Assembly (NCBI GenBank): GCA_947177325.1
Contig: CAMWUH010000097.1
Location: 1 to 7,458, forward strand
DNA: 7,458 nt
From: an uncultured Bacteroidales bacterium
Lineage (GTDB): Bacteria; Bacteroidota; Bacteroidia; Bacteroidales; Muribaculaceae
Direction of reading: 5' to 3'
Shown: positions 1 to 5,894 of the stretch, piece by piece
Numbering within the stretch: the first letter of the stretch is position 1
How the letters are laid out: each line of letters opens with the position of its first letter
The notes under the pieces: generated by a model
Database searches by the model: none
What the model saw: the letters and a program-made list of their open reading frames with translations, nothing else
Told to the model about the DNA's origin: nothing
Translations under genes and position numbers: made by a program

Positions 1-558
1 CAACTATTTGGCGAAAATGTTGAAATCAAGGTGGTCGCAGTTGGTAGCAAGTTGGCAAAAGCGTGCCGAAAATTAAGACTCTCGAAAGTTAGCGTTGAAC
101 AGCGCGAAGGAGTTGACTCTAAAAGTTCTGACGACACCGCCCGCAAATTTGCCTATTGGCTTGTCGATGAGTTTGAGAAGGGAGAGGTTGATAAAATTGA
201 CTTTCTCTATATGAACTTCATCAGTGTTGGTCGTCAGCGACCGAAAGTTGACCGTTTTCTGCCCCTGACCCCCGACGCTTTCTCAACCGAAAAGGCAACC
301 GGACGTCCATATTTGTTTGAGCCCGATGCCAATACAATTTTCAATCGCGTGCTTCCGCTCTTTTTGCTCTCAGTTACCCAAGAGGTGTTCTGCGAGAACC
401 GGGCATCAGAGCAGGCAGCTCGAGTTATGGCAATGCAAAGCGCTAACGACAATGCCAAGAAACTATTGGAAAGCCTTCAGCTGGAATACAACAAGCTTCG
501 TCAGCAGTCAATCACAACCGAGCTGCTTGATATCGTAGGCGGCCAATCGCGCGAATAG
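1..558 (+). CDS. atpG: F1F0 ATP synthase gamma subunit, C-terminal part (5' end outside window)
   Basis: This is the central rotor shaft of F1 ATP synthase, which couples proton flow through the membrane ring to ATP synthesis at the alpha/beta catalytic sites on the cytoplasmic side. The reading frame is open from base 1 to the TAG at 556-558, giving 185 residues against roughly 290 for a full gamma subunit, so about the first third lies upstream. A GTG at 31 could be read as a start, but the homology and open frame continue to the window edge. The diagnostic part is the C-terminal helix: a segment with E-x-x-A-R-V-M-A-M-x-x-A-x-D-N-A-K, then L-E-Y-N-K-L-R-Q-Q-x-I-T-x-E-L-L-D-I-V-G-G at the end, which is the gamma signature. 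Gamma is normally among the last genes of the atp operon, so the rest of that operon is expected to the left. No terminator is visible after it. Identification is firm from the sequence. Confidence 0.95.
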   Translation, partial: QLFGENVEIKVVAVGSKLAKACRKLRLSKVSVEQREGVDSKSSDDTARKFAYWLVDEFEKGEVDKIDFLYMNFISVGRQRPKVDRFLPLTPDAFSTEKATGRPYLFEPDANTIFNRVLPLFLLSVTQEVFCENRASEQAARVMAMQSANDNAKKLLESLQLEYNKLRQQSITTELLDIVGGQSRE

Positions 559-622
559 AGCTTTTTAAGATAGCAAACCAATCGAAAATAATAATAAACA
601 TAACATACAGTAGTAAACCAAC
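559..622 (+). other. atpG-nuoI intergenic spacer, AT-rich
   Basis: This 64-bp gap is the largest between genes in the window. It is A-rich, with a short AAT triplet run before the nuoI start. There is no stem-loop with a T-tract that would terminate atpG transcription. I find no match to the Bacteroidota -7 box (TAnnTTTG) and no Shine-Dalgarno motif before the nuoI ATG. Read-through from the atp operon into the nuo genes is therefore plausible, but an unrecognised promoter here cannot be excluded. No remnant of nuoH, the usual neighbour of nuoI, is discernible. Confidence 0.5.
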
Positions 623-1378
623 ATGGGAAGTTTTAAAGACTATTTTTCATCGTTAGGAAGTGGCTTTCTCAGCCTTGTAAAAGGTATGTCGGTTACCGGC
701 AAAGAGTTTGTCACTCCGAAGATTACCGAAAAATATCCCGAAAATCGCGAAACCCATCATATTCCCCAGAGATTTCGCGCTTGTCTGGAGCTTATCTACG
801 ACAAAGATGGCAATCATCGATGCATTGCCTGTGGCACATGCGAGCGTGTTTGCCCCAACGGCACCATCTCGCTTGAAACCAAAATGGTAGATACTTGGGA
901 CGGTAAAAAGAAAAAGAAATTGGTGCGTTATGGATACGACCTCGGCAGCTGCACATTCTGTCAGCTTTGCGTTGTTAACTGTCCGACCGACGCTCTTACT
1001 TTCTCAAATGATTTCGAGCAAGCCGTTTTCACACGCTCCAAATTAGTTAAGAAACTTAATTATTTGCCCGATAAACCGGAACCCGAGCCCACTCCGGAAC
1101 AGCGAGCTAAATTCGAGGCTGAAAAAGCTGCTAAGATTGAAGCTGCCAAGGCTGCAGCTGCCGCTAAGGCGGCCGCAGCCAAAGAAACAACTTCATCGGC
1201 AGCTCCGGCCACCGCCTCACCTGCCGCTCCGGCCATTGAGCTTGATGAAAAGGCTAAGAAGGCGCTTGCAGCTTGCAAAGGCGACCCTGAAAAAGAAGCT
1301 AAAGTTAGAGCCGCTCTCGAAAAGGCTGCCGCACTGAAAGCTGCTAAGGCCGCGCAAAACCCGACAACTGAAAAATAA
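623..1378 (+). CDS. nuoI: NADH-quinone oxidoreductase (complex I) subunit I, with long Ala/Lys-rich C-terminal tail
   Basis: NuoI is the ferredoxin-like subunit of complex I that carries the [4Fe-4S] clusters N6a and N6b and passes electrons down the peripheral arm towards NuoB and quinone. Two ligand sets are intact: C67-x2-C70-x2-C73-x3-C77-P and C110-x2-C113-x2-C116-x3-C120-P. Between them is a basic stretch of five lysines at residues 95-99. The N-terminus is amphipathic, as expected for the membrane-facing helix of this subunit. The protein is 251 residues, while family members are typically about 140 to 180. The excess is a tail from about residue 150: first a Pro/Glu-rich linker, then low-complexity Ala/Lys/Glu sequence, a Ser/Thr/Pro/Ala patch at about 189-204, and a further charged helical-looking stretch to the end. 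The tail resembles no domain I recognise. The ATG at 623 gives the expected N-terminus, and nuoJ follows after 27 bp. Confidence 0.95.
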   Translation: MGSFKDYFSSLGSGFLSLVKGMSVTGKEFVTPKITEKYPENRETHHIPQRFRACLELIYDKDGNHRCIACGTCERVCPNGTISLETKMVDTWDGKKKKKLVRYGYDLGSCTFCQLCVVNCPTDALTFSNDFEQAVFTRSKLVKKLNYLPDKPEPEPTPEQRAKFEAEKAAKIEAAKAAAAAKAAAAKETTSSAAPATASPAAPAIELDEKAKKALAACKGDPEKEAKVRAALEKAAALKAAKAAQNPTTEK

Positions 1379-1405
1379 AAACCATAAAGAATAGAAGATA
1401 TAATT

Positions 1406-1936
1406 ATGGAAATGGATCAATTAGGCGGTCAAATCGTTTACGTTGTAGTCGCTTTGGCAATTATGGCGTTCTCCGTGCTGGCTGTCACAACACGCAAAAT
1501 ATTGCGCTCGGCAACATTCCTCCTCTTCGCTCTTTTTGCTACAGCAGTGATTTATTTCATGCTTGACTACCAATTCCTCGGTGGTGTGCAAATAGCAGTG
1601 TATGCCGGAGGTATCGTAGTGCTGTTTGTATTCGCGATATTTCTTACTTCACATCCCGGCGACAACAGTGCCAAGCTCACTTCTCGAAAGGAACTGACAG
1701 GTATTCTCGCCGGATTGGCAATGCTGATTGTCTGTGGCTGGGCTTTTCTTGACCGCTGCACTACTTTCGCTAAAGCAATGCCTGAAATGAAAAATCCTGA
1801 TATGAGCGTCATCGGTAATCGCCTGCTCTCTTCAGGCGAAGGTGGTTATCTTCTTCCATTTGAAGCAATCTCAGTATTGCTTTTGGCATGTATCATAGGT
1901 GGTATCGTAATTGCCCGCAAACGCACAAACGACTAA
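1406..1936 (+). CDS. nuoJ: NADH-quinone oxidoreductase (complex I) subunit J
   Basis: NuoJ (ND6-like) is a membrane subunit beside NuoH, NuoA and NuoK. Its third helix is known to switch conformation at a pi-bulge, linking quinone chemistry to proton pumping. At 176 residues it is near the usual length. Hydrophobic segments lie at about 8-28, 33-53, 58-80, 97-114 and 152-170, consistent with five membrane helices. The conserved core is visible around residues 50-80: Y50-F-M-L-D54, then F57-L-G-G-V-Q-I-A-V-Y66-A-G-G-I-V-V-L-F, where Y66 sits in the TM3 bulge region. The C-terminus is short and basic. The start at 1406 (Met-Glu-Met-Asp) is preferred; an ATG two codons later at 1412 is also possible. 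Only 5 bp separate its stop from nuoK. Confidence 0.95.
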   Translation: MEMDQLGGQIVYVVVALAIMAFSVLAVTTRKILRSATFLLFALFATAVIYFMLDYQFLGGVQIAVYAGGIVVLFVFAIFLTSHPGDNSAKLTSRKELTGILAGLAMLIVCGWAFLDRCTTFAKAMPEMKNPDMSVIGNRLLSSGEGGYLLPFEAISVLLLACIIGGIVIARKRTND

Positions 1937-1941
1937 GAATT

Positions 1942-2259
1942 ATGAATATCGAATTAAACGCATTGATGTTTTTGATTCCAAGCTTGTTTATGTTCTGCTG
2001 TGGAATCTACGGCTTTATCACCCGTCGAAATATGATTGCAATCCTGATTTCATTGGAGTTGATGCTCAACTCTGTAGATATCAATTTTGCAGTGTTTAAC
2101 CGTTTCCTTTTCCCGGGTCAACTCGACGGTATGTTCTTCTCGCTTTTTGCAATTGCTTTGGCGGCAGCCGAAACAGCAATCGCAATCGCAATCATTATCA
2201 ACGCCGTTCGTCTCAGCCGCGATGCTGATGTAAAAGACCTTTCAAAAATGAAATTTTAA
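1942..2259 (+). CDS. nuoK: NADH-quinone oxidoreductase (complex I) subunit K
   Basis: NuoK (ND4L-like) is a three-helix membrane subunit related to MrpC that forms part of the proton channel between NuoH/J and the antiporter-like subunits. The frame stays open upstream to an ATG at 1888, but that start would overlap nuoJ by about 50 bases and add 18 non-homologous residues. The ATG at 1942 gives 105 residues, the family length, and the typical Met-Asn-Ile-Glu opening. Both key membrane glutamates are present: E39 in TM2 (S-L-E-L-M-L-N) and E77 in TM3 (A-A-A-E-T-A-I), equivalent to E. coli NuoK E36 and E72. TM2 also carries D46, where an asparagine or other non-acidic residue is more usual. 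TM3 is partly encoded by a tandem hexamer repeat. nuoL starts 15 bp downstream. Confidence 0.95.
   Translation: MNIELNALMFLIPSLFMFCCGIYGFITRRNMIAILISLELMLNSVDINFAVFNRFLFPGQLDGMFFSLFAIALAAAETAIAIAIIINAVRLSRDADVKDLSKMKF
2176..2193 (+). repeat. three tandem copies of GCAATC inside nuoK
   Basis: Three perfect head-to-tail copies of the hexamer GCAATC encode Ala-Ile-Ala-Ile-Ala-Ile (residues 79-84 of NuoK), starting two codons after the essential glutamate E77. It is in frame, so gain or loss of a unit would shift the third membrane helix by two residues without breaking the frame. It is most simply explained by the Ala/Ile-rich helix sequence with uniform codon choice. Confidence 0.85.
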
Positions 2260-2274
2260 TCAGTCTCAATATAT

Positions 2275-4287
2275 ATGGAATCATTAATCCCGGTTTTAAT
2301 TTTAGCTCTGCCGTTGGCAATGTTCCTGATTTTGGGACTCTTCGGCAACTATATGAGCCATAAATGGGCAGGCATTATCGGCACTACTTCAATGGGTGTA
2401 GTGATGGCTCTCTGCTATTTCGTGGCTTATCAATATTTCTTCTCCGGAGCGCCTGAGTTTGTAGACGCTGATGGCAATCGCCTGCAGTTTATCGTTTTCA
2501 ATCAAGATTGGTTGGCGCTGTATGAGAAACTCGTTATTCGCATAGGCTTCTTGCTTGACCCGATTTCAGCCATGATGCTGGTTGTAATCTCTACCATCTC
2601 GTTCATGGTGCATCTTTACAGCAACGGCTATATGCGCGACCATCACGGCGTTTGGGAAAAGGGTTTCCAGCGTTTCTACGCTTTCCTTTCGCTCTTCAGC
2701 TTCTCAATGCTCGGCCTTGTTGTGGCAACCAATATCTTCCAAATGTATATCTTCTGGGAGCTCGTGGGCGCTTCATCCTATCTGCTCATCGGTTTCTACT
2801 ATACCAAGCCTTCGGCTGTTTCGGCTTCTAAGAAAGCGTTTATCGTTACTCGTTTTGCCGACCTCGGTTTCTTGATCGGTATTCTTATCCTGTCGTTCTA
2901 CACGGGTACATTCAACTTCACGGATATGACATCTGCTCCTGTGGCCGGCATGGACAACGTTTACCAAGTAGGTATGGCTGCCGGAAGCATATTCCAAAAC
3001 CCCGCAACAATGTCGTTCCTCGGCGGTTCGCTGCTCACCACTGCCTTGATTCTTATCTTCATCGGCGGTATGGGTAAATCAGCGATGATGCCCCTCCATA
3101 TCTGGCTCCCCGATGCAATGGAAGGCCCGACTCCCGTTTCGGCTCTTATCCACGCTGCAACAATGGTAGTTGCCGGTGTTTATTTGGTTGCCCGATTGTT
3201 CCCCCTCTTTATGTTTAATGAGGCAAACGGTGGTTTCGCCCTCGAGTTCGTTACTATCGTAGGTGCAATCACAGCGTTCTATGCAGCTATGGTGGCATGT
3301 ACTCAGCTCGATATCAAGCGCGTGCTCGCTTTCTCAACTATCTCGCAAATCGCATTCATGATGGTTTCGCTCGGTGTTTCGCGCGAAGGTTATCACGAAA
3401 ACTTGGGCTATATGGCCGGTATGTTCCATTTGTTCACTCACGCAATGTTCAAGGCTCTCTTGTTCTTGGGCGCCGGTGCTTTGATTCATGCTGTAGGCTC
3501 TAACGACTACACTGCAATGCACGGTTTGCGCAAGTACATGCCCATCACTCACATTACGTTCCTTGTTGGCTGCTTGGCCATTGCCGGTATCATTCCATTC
3601 TCAGGGTTCTTCTCTAAAGATGAGATTTTGACAGCTTGCTTCGGCAACAACATTGTTGCTTACGTTTGGATGTCGCTCGTAGCCGGCCTGACAGCTTTCT
3701 ATATGTTCCGTCTCTACTACCTCATTTTCTGGTGGAAAGAACATAAAGTACACGAAGGTCATCACGCTCCACACGATCAACCCTGGACTATGACTCTGCC
3801 ATTGATTATTCTTGCGGTAGTGGCTACATTCGCAGGTTTCATACCTTTCGGTAAACTCGTTACCTGGAATGGAGAACCTTATACTATCCATATCAACTGG
3901 ACCGTGGCATCAATTTCTTTGACCATTGCAGTTCTCGCTATTGCTTTGGCTACCATAATGTACAAGAAAGAGAACCCTCTGCCGGCCAAGATGAAAAATG
4001 CTTTCCCCAACCTCTGGCGCTGGTGTCGCAACCGCTTCTACTGGGATGAGCTCTACATGTTTATTACCCACAAAATCATCTTCAATGGCATTTGCTCTCC
4101 GATTGCATGGTTTGACCGTCACATTATCGACGGGACAATGGATGCCTTCGCAACCGTTACCAACAAAGCCTCTTATGCTATCAGAGGACTGCAGTCAGGC
4201 AAATTGCAGAATTATGTTTTGGTTTACTTAATCGGTGCATTAATTCTTGGCGGTGGCACAGTGGCTATCATGTTCCTCTTCTTTTAA
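2275..4287 (+). CDS. nuoL: NADH-quinone oxidoreductase (complex I) subunit L
   Basis: NuoL (ND5-like) is the distal antiporter-like proton pump of the membrane arm and supplies the long lateral helix that braces NuoM and NuoN. The protein has 670 residues against about 613 in E. coli; much of the excess appears to be in loops at about 57-90 and 215-245. The proton_antipo core is clear: E162 in TM5 (F-W-E-L-V-G-A-S-S-Y-L), K268 in TM7 (G-M-G-K-S-A-M-M-P-L-H-x-W-L-P-D-A-M-E-G-P-T-P-V-S), H293 in TM8 (A-L-I-H-A-A-T-M-V), K348 (D-I-K-R-V-L-A), K393 in TM11 (H-A-M-F-K-A-L-L-F-L) and K448 in TM12 (F-F-S-K-D-E-I). A His-rich loop spans 490-500, a common feature of the family. The lateral-helix region at about 575-625 and a last membrane helix at 645-669 complete it. 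No expected catalytic residue is missing. Confidence 0.97.
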   Translation: MESLIPVLILALPLAMFLILGLFGNYMSHKWAGIIGTTSMGVVMALCYFVAYQYFFSGAPEFVDADGNRLQFIVFNQDWLALYEKLVIRIGFLLDPISAMMLVVISTISFMVHLYSNGYMRDHHGVWEKGFQRFYAFLSLFSFSMLGLVVATNIFQMYIFWELVGASSYLLIGFYYTKPSAVSASKKAFIVTRFADLGFLIGILILSFYTGTFNFTDMTSAPVAGMDNVYQVGMAAGSIFQNPATMSFLGGSLLTTALILIFIGGMGKSAMMPLHIWLPDAMEGPTPVSALIHAATMVVAGVYLVARLFPLFMFNEANGGFALEFVTIVGAITAFYAAMVACTQLDIKRVLAFSTISQIAFMMVSLGVSREGYHENLGYMAGMFHLFTHAMFKALLFLGAGALIHAVGSNDYTAMHGLRKYMPITHITFLVGCLAIAGIIPFSGFFSKDEILTACFGNNIVAYVWMSLVAGLTAFYMFRLYYLIFWWKEHKVHEGHHAPHDQPWTMTLPLIILAVVATFAGFIPFGKLVTWNGEPYTIHINWTVASISLTIAVLAIALATIMYKKENPLPAKMKNAFPNLWRWCRNRFYWDELYMFITHKIIFNGICSPIAWFDRHIIDGTMDAFATVTNKASYAIRGLQSGKLQNYVLVYLIGALILGGGTVAIMFLFF

Positions 4288-4300
4288 GCAATTGATTTCC

Positions 4301-4308
4301 TAATTTTG
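4301..4308 (+). promoter_or_regulatory. possible Bacteroidota -7 promoter box before nuoM
   Basis: The octamer TAATTTTG in the 40-bp nuoL-nuoM gap matches the Bacteroidota -7 consensus TAnnTTTG exactly, 19 bases before the nuoM ATG. A -33 TTTG at the expected distance (about 19-21 bases upstream) is absent; only a T-run at 4282-4285 lies nearby, and it is too close. The implied leader would be very short. In AT-rich sequence a chance match is quite possible, so this is offered only as a candidate internal promoter. Confidence 0.2.
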
Positions 4309-4327
4309 ACCAATCGCAACAATCACA

Positions 4328-5875
4328 ATGTTATCTGAAATATTTTCAAACGTATTGATTTACTTCGTCATCATCCCCTTGGTGATGATGGGAGGTTTGG
4401 CGCTCTGTCGTGAAAACGACTACAAAAAAATTCGCGCCGTCGCCGTAGTGGGGTCAATTGCCTTGATTGCACTCAGCGTTTATGTGTTGCTTGAATACCT
4501 GAAACTTCGTCATGCAGGCGTTGAAGACCCAATGCTTTTCACCGGCTCATGGTCGTGGTTCGGTCCGCTCAATATCTGCCTTTCAGTAGGTGTCGACGGC
4601 GTTTCAATCGCAATGCTCATTCTTTCGTCGATCATCGTTTTCGCCGGCTCATTTGCCTCTTGGAAGATTGAACAACCCAAGTCGTTCTTCCTTTGGCTTA
4701 TTTTGCTGTCGACCGGTGTGTTTGGCTTCTTTATTTCGATTGACCTCTTCACAATGTTTATGTTCTATGAAGTTGCTCTTATCCCCATGTATCTTTTGAT
4801 TGGCGTTTGGGGTTCAGGCAACAAGAACTATTCGGCTATGAAGCTTACCCTGATGCTCATGGGTGGCTCAGCTTTCCTGATGCTCGGTCTTATCGGTATT
4901 TACTACAACTCAGTGTTGCCCGACGGTGAGCACACTTGGAATATTGTCAAGATTGCTCACGAATGCAATATTGATAAAGGTTGGCAATATTTCCTTTTCC
5001 CGATTACCTTTGTCGGTTTTGGTGTTTTGGGCGCGATGTTCCCCTTCCACACATGGAGCCCCGACGGTCACGCATCAGCTCCTACAGCAGTGTCAATGCT
5101 CCACGCAGGTGTGTTGATGAAGCTTGGTGGTTATGGATGCTTCCGCGTGGCAATGTATCTGATGCCTGAAGCAGCTCAGGATTTGTCTTGGATTTTCCTC
5201 GTGCTGACCGGTATTTCAGTAGTTTACGGTGCTTTCTCAGCTTGTGTGCAAACAGACCTTAAATATATCAATGCCTATTCATCGGTATCGCACTGCGGTC
5301 TGGTGCTCTTCGCACTCTGCATGCTTAACACTACAGCGATGACCGGTGCTGTAATGCAAATGCTTTCACACGGATTGATGACAGCATTGTTCTTCGCCTT
5401 GATTGGTATGATTTACGGTCGCACCCACACTCGCGACATTCGTCAGATGGGCGGTCTGATGCACATTATGCCTTATCTGGCCGTATGCTACGTTATTGCA
5501 GGTATGGCCTCGTTGGGTTTGCCCGGCTTGAGCGGTTTCGTGGCAGAAATGACAATCTTTATCGGTTCGTTTAAAGCCGGTATGGATGAGTTCCTCGCCG
5601 GTCACGGCGCTCTGAAACTCACATTCACCATTGTAGCTTGCTGCTCAATCGTGATTACTGCCGTGTATATCCTTCGTGTGGTTGGCAAACTGCTCCTTGG
5701 TCCGGTTCAAGACAAGCATCACCTTGAATTGACCGATGCTACATGGTGGGAACGCCTCTCTACAATTACACTTATCGTGAGCGTTGCAGCAATTGGTTTG
5801 TTCCCCAATTTCTTTGAAAACTTAATTAAATTTACCTTTAGCGGCGACTTATTCGCAGCAATAGGAATAAAATAA
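4328..5875 (+). CDS. nuoM: NADH-quinone oxidoreductase (complex I) subunit M, TM7 lysine replaced by Leu
   Basis: NuoM (ND4-like) is the middle antiporter-like proton pump of the membrane arm. It has 515 residues, close to the family norm of about 500-510. The conserved core is present: E148 in TM5 (F-Y-E-V-A-L-I-P-M-Y-L-L-I-G), the P239-F-H-T-W-x-P-D-G-H loop, K265 in TM8 (G-V-L-M-K-L-G-G-Y-G), K312 (T-D-L-K-Y-I-N-A-Y-S-S-V-S-H) and E407 in TM12 (G-L-P-G-L-S-G-F-V-A-E). When aligned by hand to E. coli NuoM as I remember it, the numbering coincides at K265 and E407. The TM7 lysine (E. coli K234), however, corresponds to L234 here in F-G-V-L-G-A-M-F-P-F-H. No other lysine lies in that helix. 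It follows nuoL by 40 bp and precedes nuoN by 19 bp. Identity is firm; the functional meaning of the substitution is open. Confidence 0.97.
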   Translation: MLSEIFSNVLIYFVIIPLVMMGGLALCRENDYKKIRAVAVVGSIALIALSVYVLLEYLKLRHAGVEDPMLFTGSWSWFGPLNICLSVGVDGVSIAMLILSSIIVFAGSFASWKIEQPKSFFLWLILLSTGVFGFFISIDLFTMFMFYEVALIPMYLLIGVWGSGNKNYSAMKLTLMLMGGSAFLMLGLIGIYYNSVLPDGEHTWNIVKIAHECNIDKGWQYFLFPITFVGFGVLGAMFPFHTWSPDGHASAPTAVSMLHAGVLMKLGGYGCFRVAMYLMPEAAQDLSWIFLVLTGISVVYGAFSACVQTDLKYINAYSSVSHCGLVLFALCMLNTTAMTGAVMQMLSHGLMTALFFALIGMIYGRTHTRDIRQMGGLMHIMPYLAVCYVIAGMASLGLPGLSGFVAEMTIFIGSFKAGMDEFLAGHGALKLTFTIVACCSIVITAVYILRVVGKLLLGPVQDKHHLELTDATWWERLSTITLIVSVAAIGLFPNFFENLIKFTFSGDLFAAIGIK

Positions 5876-5894
5876 CATTTTCACGATTACGACA

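Noticed and set aside
31..558. A separate complete small gene starting at the GTG at 31
   Set aside because: The frame is open to base 1 and the protein is the C-terminal part of ATP synthase gamma, so it is a truncated longer gene rather than a complete one.
1060..1278. Ala-rich open frame on the - strand within nuoI
   Set aside because: It is a mirror of the GC-rich alanine/lysine codons of the NuoI tail, with no independent start signals or homology; the same holds for other antisense frames such as 3601-3891 and 5366-5605.
1888..1941. Upstream ATG extending nuoK by 18 residues
   Set aside because: It would overlap the end of nuoJ and adds a non-homologous, polar N-terminus; the ATG at 1942 gives the family length and a typical start.
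3763..3807. His-rich stretch in NuoL (residues about 490-500) as a metal-binding novelty
   Set aside because: A His-rich loop at this position is common in NuoL proteins.
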